NCBI RefSeq assembly: GCF_003600835.1
Contig: NZ_NQYC01000001.1
Coordinates: 310,001 to 374,000 of the forward strand
Source: Bacillus sp. PK3_68
Lineage (GTDB): Bacteria; Bacillota; Bacilli; Bacillales; Domibacillaceae
DNA length: 64,000 nucleotides
Direction of reading: 5' to 3'
Shown here one piece after another: positions 24,220 to 32,912 of the stretch (positions are counted from its first letter, which is position 1; every line of letters begins with the position of its first letter). The notes below the pieces were generated by a model, which was given only the letters and a program-made list of their open reading frames with translations, was not told where the DNA came from and did no database searches. The translations under genes and the position numbers were made by a program.

Positions 24220-24981
24220 TCATTCCTTATGAGCGACAGCTTCAAACGTAATTATTTGACTTGATGTAGTTGGATATTGTCCGTATTGATAGTCTGCTGA
24301 TATGGTTATATCTTCAAATCCAATCTGTTCAAGAATCATTTTGAATTCTTCAATTCCATACCAACGAAGTGGAAAACGTTCCAATTCTGTTTGTATTCGT
24401 TCCCCATCCCCCCATTTTTCATAGCGATTATGAGATATTGTGTATTGGTTGATATAGTCAACTTCGACCACTTTATTTTCTAATGTGATAATATCGCCAT
24501 TCTTAGATTCCCAAGTTCTTGTTGATACCTTGCCAATAGATATATCTGTTTGTAAAAAAATATCTAAAATTAGCCTGCCTCCCTTGGAGAGATGGTGATA
24601 GAAATTTTTTAAGGCTTTAATCGAGTCCTCTCTTCTATGTAACAATAGGAATGTGCCAGTTGGCACGATAATAGCTTCATATTTTATGTCTAATGAAACT
24701 GACTCCATTTTTCCTTCAAATAATTTTGGTTTCAGTCCTCTTTGTTCGCAGTTGTTACGGCATATTTTTAACATTTCTTCTGAAACATCGAAGCCATCGA
24801 CTTTCAAGCCTTTTTGTAAAAGTGGAATAAGAATACGGCCGGTTCCAACTCCTGGTTCAAGAATGTTGCCCTTGCAAGACGCTAATCTATCGCTATAAAA
24901 TTCGACATCACCAAATGAAAGACCGATATACTTGTCTATATCATATACTTCTGAAGAAAGTTTATTATAATAACCCAGCAT
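24220..24981 (-). CDS. Class I SAM-dependent methyltransferase
   Basis: A 253-residue methyltransferase. Motif I is ILEPGVGTGRILIPLLQKG, followed by VDGFDVSEEML (acidic ribose-binding loop), YEAIIVPTGTFLLL and a LSKGGRLILDIF motif. The target is unknown; small-molecule acceptors are common in this group. The ATG follows AAGAGGGGAAAGGCAT. A single-gene unit. Confidence 0.82.
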   Translation of the reverse strand: MLGYYNKLSSEVYDIDKYIGLSFGDVEFYSDRLASCKGNILEPGVGTGRILIPLLQKGLKVDGFDVSEEMLKICRNNCEQRGLKPKLFEGKMESVSLDIKYEAIIVPTGTFLLLHRREDSIKALKNFYHHLSKGGRLILDIFLQTDISIGKVSTRTWESKNGDIITLENKVVEVDYINQYTISHNRYEKWGDGERIQTELERFPLRWYGIEEFKMILEQIGFEDITISADYQYGQYPTTSSQIITFEAVAHKE

Positions 24982-25428
24982 ATGCCTTTCCCCTCTTCTT
25001 TTTAATCATCCTACCTATTAGTTTAAGCGTATTTCTTTATCATAACTTTTCCACCATAACATATTTATCCAATTCATTCTCTCTAAAGGGTTCCGAAAAC
25101 GGCATGTTAATGGGACTAAAAATAACGCTGTTAACAATAACTATTTTGTATAATTTTATAGAGCCAAAACTCACACCTAAAATCAGAGTAGTCTTTTTAA
25201 TAGCCTAAATCGTTTTTGGTGAATAAAATAGCTATAGCTCTCCGAGGAATTATATACTTTAACAAGTTGCTAAACGATTTACTCACCTTGATCGTTTCCC
25301 CTGATAATTGTTCTTCTGTGGATTATATCAACATCCATCTTTAACAGAGGCAAAAGAAAAAGTAACGATAGCTTGTTAGCCTATTTTGCCTGCCCTTCTC
25401 TACGCGGGCCCTTTTTAGGAAACACAAA
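24982..25428. other. Gene-free stretch of about 450 bp
   Basis: AT-rich. I see no supported gene, RNA or repeat. Short open frames lack ribosome sites. Confidence 0.45.
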
Positions 25429-25465
25429 ATCACCCACCTGGGATATGCAGTCCCGGGTGGATGAT
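25429..25465 (-). terminator. Terminator of the DUF819-ykfB-ykfC operon
   Basis: CCACCTGGGA (25434-25443) pairs with TCCCGGGTGG (25451-25460), with one wobble, and then GATTTTGTGTTT follows on the minus strand. Confidence 0.75.
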
Positions 25466-25469
25466 TGGA

Positions 25470-26471
25470 TTACTGAATATATCGGCGGGCCCCCGCATAC
25501 TCTTCGCCATAGCCCGATGTTTCAATCGGATCAATGCGCACATGAGTCGAGCTGTTAGGAGAGTGAATCATCTTGCCATCTCCAATATAGACAGCAACGT
25601 GGTGAACTTTGCCTTTTCCTTGATCATAGGCGAAAAACAAAAGGTCTCCGGCCTGTAGATTTTCTCTTTCAACAGGTGTTCCATGTGTGGCCTGTACAGA
25701 AGAATCCCGCGGGATCACTATTCCATTTGCATGATAAAGCGTGTAGGTGAATCCCGAGCAGTCAAAGCCAAAACCGGACATGCCTGCCCACAGATAGGGA
25801 AGACCGAGAAACTTCTTGCCGGTATTGACAATATCCTGTCCAGTCGGAGCTGGGATATCCATCTCGTTTTTGTAAATGGCCACATCGCTCTTTTTTAGCC
25901 ATTTGGCACCATCGCCAGGTGTCGCAACGAGCACTTCATGTTTGAATTCTTTTATAACTGGAAGGCGAGTGTTAAAGCTGATCTCCATAAACGCATGATT
26001 GCCCTTTTTGTTTTCATACAGCCAAGCTGTTGGAGACGTGACAAGTGCAAACGGTCGATTCAATTTGTTTTCAAAGCTTTTCCCTTTTACAAGCTGGGCT
26101 TTCGGCATCCAGCCCGGGTAGCCTTGTTCATTTCTTGGTGTTGGTTGATTATGAACGACCACTTTAACCCATTCCCCTTTTTGCTCAAGTACCGTTACTT
26201 TTGATCCGTATAAGGCTTGTGTTTCTAGTTTCCCGACAAGGCCGAGTTTTTCTTCGTAAGTCATGCTGGTGGTCCATTTTCTTAGATCAACCGGATTAGT
26301 GGAGGAAGGCTTGTCCACCTCTCGTAAAAGGTTTGGAGCCGTCCACAAAGTCGCCGCTGATACATCAACATAATAAGTATCTGTCTCTTTCTCTTTTGCT
26401 TCTGCTGAATTGATTGACAAAAGCAATAATGTTCCAAGAGCTAACACAATGGCATACCACTTTTTTAACAT
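25470..26471 (-). CDS. ykfC: Secreted gamma-D-glutamyl-L-diamino acid endopeptidase (NlpC/P60)
   Basis: A 333-residue protein with an N-terminal signal peptide (KKWYAIVLALGTLLLLS...AEA, cleavage near residue 25). SH3-like stretches follow (LETQALYGSKVTVLEQKGEWVKV) and a C-terminal NlpC/P60 domain. Its catalytic Cys lies in FGFDCSGFTYTLY, with His in KVHHVAVYIG and a third polar site in MIHSPN. YkfC-type enzymes cleave the D-Glu-diaminopimelate bond of muropeptides. It is the last gene of an operon with the L-Ala-D/L-Glu epimerase, so the two act in peptidoglycan peptide recycling. Confidence 0.92.
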   Translation of the reverse strand: MLKKWYAIVLALGTLLLLSINSAEAKEKETDTYYVDVSAATLWTAPNLLREVDKPSSTNPVDLRKWTTSMTYEEKLGLVGKLETQALYGSKVTVLEQKGEWVKVVVHNQPTPRNEQGYPGWMPKAQLVKGKSFENKLNRPFALVTSPTAWLYENKKGNHAFMEISFNTRLPVIKEFKHEVLVATPGDGAKWLKKSDVAIYKNEMDIPAPTGQDIVNTGKKFLGLPYLWAGMSGFGFDCSGFTYTLYHANGIVIPRDSSVQATHGTPVERENLQAGDLLFFAYDQGKGKVHHVAVYIGDGKMIHSPNSSTHVRIDPIETSGYGEEYAGARRYIQ

Positions 26472-26500
26472 AATGAATGTTCATCCTTTCTTTTATTTAT

Positions 26501-27583
26501 TTAAAAGGAAAGGTTTTCTTTCCTTTTTATCCCCAGTCCTGGAGCATTTCCGAGCTTGATCAGATCTTTCTCGTAAGAAATGCCTTCGAAGTTCTCTTGC
26601 TTGATCCAGAGCGGTGCATCCAGGTCAATTTTTGTTATATTCGGGTGGGCTACGGCCAGATGGATGGCGGCTGAAACACTGACGATTGATTCCATCATGC
26701 TGCCAATCATGCATTCTACTTCTGCTGCTTCTGCCATATCAGCAATTTGTACTGCCCGACGAATCCCCCCTGTTTTCATTAATTTAATATTTAAATAGTC
26801 CACTGCTTGCTCGGATAATAGTTTCATAGCATCAACCGGTGAAAAGAGGCTTTCATCTGCCATGATAGATGTGTGAACGTTATTTTTTATTTCTTTTAGA
26901 CCGGCAATGTTATAGGCTTTTACCGGTTGTTCGACCAGTTCAATATTAAGTTGTCGATCTTCAAGTTCTCTGATAGTCCGGATCGCCTCGCTGACCGACC
27001 ATCCCTGGTTCGCGTCCACACGGATAGCGATTTTACTGCCGACCGCCTGGCGGATGGCACTGATTCTTTCCACATCCTGCTCCCAGTCTTTTCCCGCTTT
27101 AATTTTTAAAATGGAAAAGCCATCTTTGATAATTCTCAACGCATCATTGACCATCTCAGCTTCACCGGCAATGCTGACGGTCATATCATTGTGCAGCTGA
27201 TTCGTCTCGCCGCCGAGCAGTTCGTATAGAGGAATATTCCAGTAACGGCAAGCTGCATCATATACAGCGATTTCAACAGCTGCCTTTGCACTTGTATTCC
27301 CGGCACATGATTGCTGAATGATTTTTGAAAGCCTATTAAGGCAGGTGATTCTCTGGCCAATCAATTGAGGAGCGATTATCTGTTCAATGACACTTGAGAT
27401 CCCTTCTGTTGAGTCTCCCGTAATAGCGACTGTTGGTGCAGCCGCTCCTACTCCTGTCAGGCCATTTTCCAATTGAATTGTGACAAAGATATTGTCAATT
27501 TCTGTTGCTGTGCGTAAAGCTGTTTTAAAAGGTTTGACCAATGAAAGTTTTTCTACAGAAACAGCTAGTTTGCTAATATACAT
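26501..27583 (-). CDS. ykfB: L-Ala-D/L-Glu epimerase
   Basis: A 360-residue enolase-superfamily enzyme of the muconate-lactonising subgroup. The catalytic KIKAG motif (Lys pair near 160), metal ligands in VDANQGW, the Glu of ELVEQPV, ADES, and a second base Lys in NIKLMKTGG are all present. It epimerises L-Ala-D-Glu released from murein to L-Ala-L-Glu for reuse. It lies between the DUF819 membrane protein (15 bp) and the YkfC peptidase (29 bp), making a compact cell-wall peptide recycling operon. Confidence 0.93.
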   Translation of the reverse strand: MYISKLAVSVEKLSLVKPFKTALRTATEIDNIFVTIQLENGLTGVGAAAPTVAITGDSTEGISSVIEQIIAPQLIGQRITCLNRLSKIIQQSCAGNTSAKAAVEIAVYDAACRYWNIPLYELLGGETNQLHNDMTVSIAGEAEMVNDALRIIKDGFSILKIKAGKDWEQDVERISAIRQAVGSKIAIRVDANQGWSVSEAIRTIRELEDRQLNIELVEQPVKAYNIAGLKEIKNNVHTSIMADESLFSPVDAMKLLSEQAVDYLNIKLMKTGGIRRAVQIADMAEAAEVECMIGSMMESIVSVSAAIHLAVAHPNITKIDLDAPLWIKQENFEGISYEKDLIKLGNAPGLGIKRKENLSF

Positions 27584-27598
27584 GATGACATCCTTTCC

Positions 27599-28762
27599 TT
27601 ACAGCGCAGATAAAATATAAGAAGTGAAAATTCCATAATATGTGCCGAGCAAACTACCGAGCACGGCCATTAAAATACCTACCGGGATCAGTGTCCTGTT
27701 AAAGGAACCGGCTAAGATTGGTGCCGAAGCGACACCGCCAATGTTGGCAAGTGAAGCGACTCCCATTGTAAATAGATCTAACTTAAAGACTTTCGCCAGA
27801 ATAACCATAATTACACCATGGAAGAACATAATCATGAAACCGGAGATAATGTAAACTGGCGCCTGGAACAATTGCGAAAAGTCGGCATGGGAGGCAATCA
27901 ACCCGATGACAATGTAGAGCATTACTTTCGAAATTTCCATAGAGCCCGGCAGTTTGCCTACCTTCGTCATTGCCAATATAAGGCCAACAGCAGAGGCGAT
28001 AATGATTGTCCACGTAGTTGCATTGACAGCAGCCCCGAGTTCAGGAAGGCTGTCTCCTATTTTCGTTGCAGCTGCGGAGACGAATAAGGCGAGTGCCAGA
28101 AAGCCAATTAACTCTACAAAGCCGATCGGCTGTTTGTCGCCGTTATCTTCTGCTTCCAGCTGAGCTGTAATTTCATCAATATAAGAAGTGTCCGCTTTCG
28201 TCCACTTGTTGAACTTTAAGGCAAACGGCACAAGCCAGAATAAGAACATAACCCAAACGGAATAATTGACGGTATCCATGATCAGGGCGTACCCAAAAAT
28301 ATTTTCCGGAACATCTAAAATTCCTTGAAGAATGACCATATTGGCTGATCCGCCTGTCCAGCTCGCACTGAGTGCAGAAAATGCCTTCCATGTTCCTTCG
28401 GCATAAAATCCTTGAAGAAGCACATAAGTGATGGTAAATCCAGCGATAATACTGAGCGATGCAGCGAAAAATGTCAGCAGCATTTTTGGTCCTAGGCGGA
28501 TAATTTTTCTTAAATCACAGTGAAGCAGCATGAGCATAAGCATCGCTGGCAACAGTAAACCGCGCACGGTCCCGTAAGCGGTTTCAACAGACTCACTAGC
28601 AGAGAAGAAACCAAAAGTTTTCATTAAAGCAGCTCCAATATAAATGAGAACAATGCCGGGCACATACTTAAAGAACTTCCCACCAATCGTTTTTTCTGCA
28701 ATGGCAATGACAGCCGTAAATGTCAGCAAAAAACAAACAAACATAACACCATCTTGAATCAT
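27599..28762 (-). CDS. DUF819 family membrane protein, probable muropeptide or amino-acid carrier
   Basis: A 387-residue protein with ten or more hydrophobic segments, including the family stretches ALSASWTGGSANMVILQG and VASLANIGGVASAPILAG. These two glycine-rich inverted-repeat loops are typical of DUF819 (YjcL-like) proteins. It opens the operon with ykfB and ykfC, so transport of a murein-derived peptide is the natural hypothesis. AAAGGAGG lies 8 nt before the ATG, directly behind the T-tract of a hairpin. It therefore depends on readthrough from upstream or on a promoter inside that hairpin. Confidence 0.85.
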   Translation of the reverse strand: MIQDGVMFVCFLLTFTAVIAIAEKTIGGKFFKYVPGIVLIYIGAALMKTFGFFSASESVETAYGTVRGLLLPAMLMLMLLHCDLRKIIRLGPKMLLTFFAASLSIIAGFTITYVLLQGFYAEGTWKAFSALSASWTGGSANMVILQGILDVPENIFGYALIMDTVNYSVWVMFLFWLVPFALKFNKWTKADTSYIDEITAQLEAEDNGDKQPIGFVELIGFLALALFVSAAATKIGDSLPELGAAVNATTWTIIIASAVGLILAMTKVGKLPGSMEISKVMLYIVIGLIASHADFSQLFQAPVYIISGFMIMFFHGVIMVILAKVFKLDLFTMGVASLANIGGVASAPILAGSFNRTLIPVGILMAVLGSLLGTYYGIFTSYILSAL

Positions 28763-28788
28763 CTATAATTCCTCCTTTAAAAAATAAA

Positions 28789-28833
28789 AAATCCAGCTGC
28801 CAAAGGAGAGTAGCCCCTTTAACAGCTGGATTT
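28789..28833 (-). terminator. Intrinsic terminator or attenuator between DUF3870 gene and DUF819 operon
   Basis: Arms AAATCCAGCTG (28789-28799) and CAGCTGGATTT (28823-28833), with inner AAAGG/CCTTT pairing and a T6AT6 tail on the minus strand. It ends only about 27 nt before the DUF819 start codon. Confidence 0.8.
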
Positions 28834-28857
28834 CAAATGCGTAAACAAATGAAGCAG

Positions 28858-29175
28858 CTAATTGCTAATAATTTGGTTGTATTTAATATGGGCATTCTTA
28901 AATGCCACAATTAAAGCCTTCTGTGATGCGCCAAAATAACGGGATTCAATATCGGCAATAATATCCTCGAATTCCATCATGGATCGCCCGCTAAAAATGG
29001 ATTGAACAAATTTAGATGTTAATGAAATGGTTGAAGAGCACTCAGCTTCTAATATTTTATGATTGCTCCGATCGATGACGAGTCCGATAAAATAGGAATT
29101 AAACTGCTGCATAATCGGATTGTTAGAAGCCGTTTTACTATCCCCAATTACATAGATTGTATCTTTATGAAACAC
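28858..29175 (-). CDS. DUF3870 family protein
   Basis: A protein of about 105 residues that I assign to DUF3870: TIYVIGDSKTASNNPIMQQF near the N-terminus and FVQSIFSGRSMMEFEDI later. I start at the GTG at 29175, which has AGGAGG 7 nt upstream. A longer in-frame ATG at 29259 has no ribosome site. Proteins of this family often sit beside amino-acid or peptide catabolic genes. Here it precedes the DUF819-ykfB-ykfC operon, separated by a terminator. A regulatory role is possible but unproven. Confidence 0.72.
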   Translation of the reverse strand: MFHKDTIYVIGDSKTASNNPIMQQFNSYFIGLVIDRSNHKILEAECSSTISLTSKFVQSIFSGRSMMEFEDIIADIESRYFGASQKALIVAFKNAHIKYNQIISN

Positions 29176-29321
29176 GAGTGATCCTCCTGCCATTCGGATA
29201 TTACGCGGGGCATTCACATGTTTTGCATGCAAATGTTCGCCGTAATAAGCATGGTACATTTATCTTAATATATCCGTCCGCTATTTGCAATATTAAAAAT
29301 ATTTTGTTTCAAAGACAATAG

Positions 29322-30665
29322 TTAGACTCCTTCTTTTGTAAACAGCTTTTTTTCTTTCCATTTTCCAAAGTGAAAATAGGCGAAGGCAAAAAGGCTGCTA
29401 ATGATAAAGCTTGCCCCCATGCCAAAAGCAATGCCGCGTTCTCCTATCCAGTTTGCAAACCATTCCGTCAGTGGATATCTCAACACCCAAAAAGAAATGA
29501 AGTTCAATACCAACACTTGAAACATGGCTCCTGCTCCCCGCACGATGCCATTTAATACAAAATTCAAACCGAGGAAAGGATAGAAAAACGCCACCATTTT
29601 TACATATTCACTTCCGAATGCTACCGCTTGCTTGTCAGTAATAAACAGGCGGATGCTCCAGTCAGCGAATAAGAAGATAAATAGAGCGGCCAACAGCATA
29701 ATAGCTAAATTTAACAAAGCGGCGTAGAGAGCAATTTGGTTTACCCGCTTCCACTGCTGGACGGCGATGTTTTGACCAGCCATACTGTTGACTGCTGTGC
29801 TGAGAGCCTGGGCCGGTAAGATTAACAGGCTGTCCAATCTCTGAGCAGCACCAAAACCAGCAACGGCATATCCACCAAACGAAGCAACCACACTCATAAT
29901 AGCGGCCATCCCTGCAGAAATGACCGTCATTTGCAACCCAGCTGGAATCCCCTGTTTTAAGATCAGAGTTACTTCTTTTTTGGCAGGGATCGAAGGAATG
30001 GTGAACGGAATCAATTTAAACCGAATGCTAACTACTAGACCATACAAAAAAGCGGCACCTTGAGCGAAAATGGTGGCATAGGCGGCACCGTCAATGCCCA
30101 TGTCTAATACACGGATAAATAATGGATCAAGAACAGCGTTTAATATAACTGCCATGGAAACAAACCGGATAGGCGTCTTGCTGTTTCCGAGCGCACGAAA
30201 AACCGTGCCAATAAAGTTGTAACCGAATAAAAAAAGAATGCCAATAAAGTTTATTTGTAAGTAACTGACCGCTTCAGGAACCATGACGGATGGCGTATCC
30301 AGCAATCGTAAAATATCTTCTGCCCCAAAAAAGCCAGCTATACCTAGACTAATGGACAAAAAAGTTAAAAGGACAATAAAAGCATTTACGTATCTTTTTA
30401 AATGCTCAGTGTCATCTTTGCCTTTTAACTGCGACAGAATGGTCAAGGTGGCATTGTTAATGCCAATGATAAAAGATAACACTGTAAAGATGACGGTACT
30501 GGAAACAGCTACTGCCCCTAGTGCATTCGCACCGAGTAAATTTCCTACCCACAAGCTATCAATGAATTGATAAGACACCTGTAAAAGGTTGGTCAGCAAA
30601 ATTGGCAGAGAAAAGGTAAGCAACTGCCTCCAGATGTTCCCTGTCGTGAAATCATGCTGTTTCAT
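29322..30665 (-). CDS. MATE-family multidrug efflux protein
   Basis: A 447-residue, 12-helix protein of the NorM/DinF superfamily. Two homologous halves begin with LLTFSLPILLTNLLQVSYQF and LKQGIPAGLQMTVISAGMAA, and VGNLLGANALGAVAVS is a typical MATE motif. It exports cationic drugs or metabolites using a Na+ or H+ gradient. Monocistronic, with AAAAGGAG before the ATG. Confidence 0.9.
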   Translation of the reverse strand: MKQHDFTTGNIWRQLLTFSLPILLTNLLQVSYQFIDSLWVGNLLGANALGAVAVSSTVIFTVLSFIIGINNATLTILSQLKGKDDTEHLKRYVNAFIVLLTFLSISLGIAGFFGAEDILRLLDTPSVMVPEAVSYLQINFIGILFLFGYNFIGTVFRALGNSKTPIRFVSMAVILNAVLDPLFIRVLDMGIDGAAYATIFAQGAAFLYGLVVSIRFKLIPFTIPSIPAKKEVTLILKQGIPAGLQMTVISAGMAAIMSVVASFGGYAVAGFGAAQRLDSLLILPAQALSTAVNSMAGQNIAVQQWKRVNQIALYAALLNLAIMLLAALFIFLFADWSIRLFITDKQAVAFGSEYVKMVAFFYPFLGLNFVLNGIVRGAGAMFQVLVLNFISFWVLRYPLTEWFANWIGERGIAFGMGASFIISSLFAFAYFHFGKWKEKKLFTKEGV

Positions 30666-30762
30666 TCTTGTACTCCTTTTTGTTCTATCATAACGAAAAA
30701 CAATGGAAGGTGTGCTGAAAATGCTTCCAAAAGAGAAAGCAAGATGTTTGGCAGCTGAAAAA

Positions 30763-30785
30763 ACACCGTCTGGTTTAGACGGTGT
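30763..30785 (-). terminator. Terminator of nagP
   Basis: ACACCGTCT (30763-30771) and AGACGGTGT (30777-30785), with a T6 tail on the minus strand. Confidence 0.85.
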
Positions 30786-30821
30786 CGGGTGATGACTAAT
30801 GATTATTTGGGCCTATCTGTA

Positions 30822-32708
30822 TTATACAATTTTAATGAGGTCCGAGGTGCCTGTGCGCATCTCCCCTGTTTTATTCAGTTCAATCGCCTGTCCTTCTTCG
30901 AGGTTAGTAAAAATAACCGGCGTTACAGCTGAAGGAGCATGTTCATGAATATAATCTAAATCGACTTTCAAGAGAGGTTCCCCTCGTCGGATTCGATCCC
31001 CATCTTTTTTAAGCGCTTCAAACCCCTCTCCTTTTAAATGAACTGTATCAAGGCCGACGTGGATCAATACTTCATGCCCTTCGTCTGAACGAAGACCAAT
31101 GGCATGCTTGGTAGGGAAAATAGTAACGATTTCTCCGTTAAACGGAGCTTCCACTACGTCTCCTGTTGGTTCTATCGCAAAACCATCCCCCATTAATTTA
31201 TTAGAAAATACTTCATCAGGCACTTCTGAAAGCGGCATTACACGGCCGGCAATCGGCAAAGAAAAATCGGTCAGTGATCCAGGATGGTTCACTGAAGTCA
31301 TTGTATTTTCCGTTGAAGGAGCAGAAGGTTGTTGTCCGGACATGATATTTTTCATATCTTCATATACAAATTGCACATTTGTACCGACGATGACTTGCAC
31401 GCCTGTTTTTCCAAGCTTCATTACACCACGAGCTCCATTTGCTTTTAAAGCTTGATCTTTCACTTTTTCGCTATCGGCTACTGTCAGGCGAAGACGAGTA
31501 GCACAATGATCAAGAGACGTGATGTTGTCCTTTCCGCCTAGATTTTCGATGAAAGCAGCCGCCTTGTGTCCAGTTGTTCCGTCACCTTGAACAGCTAGTC
31601 CTTCTTTTTCTGAATCAGCGGTTTCTTTTTCTCTTCCTGGTGTTTCAATATCGAGCTTTTTAATTAATGTGTAAAAAATAACAAAATACAAAACAGCATA
31701 TACAATCCCTATTGGTATAAGGAAAAGCGGTTTTTGAGCGATACCAAGGTTTAAAAAGTAGTCAATTGCTCCCGCGGAAAAACCGAAGCCATGATGAATG
31801 CCGAGCATCACACTAATTGCCATGGACAAACCAGTTAATAAAGCATGGACGACATACAGAAGCGGCGAGAGAAACATGAATAGAAATTCAATCGGTTCTG
31901 TAATACCAGTTAAGAAGGAAGTTAAAGCTAAGCCGCCGAGCATGCCGGCTACTGCTTTTCGCTTTTCTTTCTTAGCAGCAGCAATCATCGCCGCCGCTGC
32001 TGCAGGAAGCCCGAACATCATAATAGGGAAAAATCCAGTCATAAAGGCTCCCGCTGTCGGATCACCGGCAAAGAAGCGCTTTAAGTCTCCATTTGCCCCA
32101 TTGAACTCACCAAACACAAACCAAACAAGACTATTTAAGACATGGTGAAGCCCTACTGGCAATAGAAGGCGATTTAAGAAACCAAAAATACCGGCTCCAA
32201 GGGCACCAGCGCCTGTAATCCATTCTCCTACATTATTAATGCCTTCCTGAATTGGGGGCCAAATCACACCGAAAATACCGGCAAGAATGATCATCGCAAA
32301 AGAAGTAACGATAGGCACAAAGCGCTTGCCTCCAAAGAAACCGAGCCACTCTGGGAGCTTTATACCGGAAAATCGGTTATATAAAAGCCCAGCCGTAATC
32401 CCCGAAATAATTCCGCCAAGCACATCCATATTAATGTCTTTATTAATAGCCTCTGTCCCATTCGACAAGACGAAATAACCAACAGCACCAGCTAGCGCAG
32501 CGGCCCCGCTTCCGTCTTTCGAAAGGCCAATCGCAATGCCGATCGCGAACAAAATGGCTAAGTTAGCAAATACGGCATCACCAGCGGCAGCGACGAATGG
32601 AATTCCTAGTAAGTCATCTTGGCCAAGCCGCAGCATTAATGCTGCGGCTGGCATAACAGCGATCGGCAGCATTAACGATTTGCCTAGTTTTTGTAAAAAA
32701 TTCAGCAT
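30822..32708 (-). CDS. nagP: PTS N-acetylglucosamine transporter, IICBA fusion
   Basis: A 628-residue PTS permease. The IIC membrane domain (about 1-350) includes GLHHVLNSLVWF and TGITEPIEFLFMF. A IIB domain follows (about 385-460), with its phosphocysteine in SLDHCATRLRL. The C-terminal IIA domain has the phosphohistidine in HEVLIHVGLDTVHLKG. It imports GlcNAc as GlcNAc-6-phosphate, matching the divergently encoded deacetylase NagA. A fused IIA differs from B. subtilis NagP, which lacks it. Regulation by NagR and CcpA is suggested by sites in the divergent gap. Confidence 0.92.
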   Translation of the reverse strand: MLNFLQKLGKSLMLPIAVMPAAALMLRLGQDDLLGIPFVAAAGDAVFANLAILFAIGIAIGLSKDGSGAAALAGAVGYFVLSNGTEAINKDINMDVLGGIISGITAGLLYNRFSGIKLPEWLGFFGGKRFVPIVTSFAMIILAGIFGVIWPPIQEGINNVGEWITGAGALGAGIFGFLNRLLLPVGLHHVLNSLVWFVFGEFNGANGDLKRFFAGDPTAGAFMTGFFPIMMFGLPAAAAAMIAAAKKEKRKAVAGMLGGLALTSFLTGITEPIEFLFMFLSPLLYVVHALLTGLSMAISVMLGIHHGFGFSAGAIDYFLNLGIAQKPLFLIPIGIVYAVLYFVIFYTLIKKLDIETPGREKETADSEKEGLAVQGDGTTGHKAAAFIENLGGKDNITSLDHCATRLRLTVADSEKVKDQALKANGARGVMKLGKTGVQVIVGTNVQFVYEDMKNIMSGQQPSAPSTENTMTSVNHPGSLTDFSLPIAGRVMPLSEVPDEVFSNKLMGDGFAIEPTGDVVEAPFNGEIVTIFPTKHAIGLRSDEGHEVLIHVGLDTVHLKGEGFEALKKDGDRIRRGEPLLKVDLDYIHEHAPSAVTPVIFTNLEEGQAIELNKTGEMRTGTSDLIKIV

Positions 32709-32733
32709 ATATTCATATCTCCTTTTAAAATGA

Positions 32734-32748
32734 ATGAAAACGCTTTTG
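32734..32748 (-). promoter_or_regulatory. cre-like site near the nagP start
   Basis: ATGAAAACGCTTTTG fits the CcpA cre core TGNAANCG...; the 3' half is weaker. It would mediate glucose repression of nagP. Confidence 0.5.
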
Positions 32749-32777
32749 TTGGGAAAACTGTATCACAAAACATTTAT

Positions 32778-32793
32778 AGTTGTCTATACCAAT
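32778..32793 (-). promoter_or_regulatory. NagR (dre) operator for nagP
   Basis: On the minus strand ATTGGTATAGACAACT, essentially the NagR/DasR-type site (TGGTNTAGACCA-like). TAGACA could also be the nagP -35, with TACAGT 18 bp downstream. Confidence 0.75.
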
Positions 32794-32841
32794 TTTGCGG
32801 TTTATTATGATATTAGAATGTGCTTTTTTTCATTCTTTATG

Positions 32842-32877
32842 ACCAATTTAGACAAAATTATGGTGAACAGGTACATT
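32842..32877 (+). promoter_or_regulatory. nagA promoter with dre-like half-site
   Basis: TAGACA (32849-32854), a 17-bp spacer and TACATT (32872-32877). The -35 lies in AATTTAGACAAAAT, which matches one half of the NagR site. Confidence 0.5.
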
Positions 32878-32912
32878 AATAATGAACTTCTTTATAGAAA
32901 AGGATGACGTAC

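Noticed and set aside
24915..25208. A 97-codon hydrophobic open frame on the plus strand
   Set aside because: It overlaps the methyltransferase start, has no ribosome site and matches no family.
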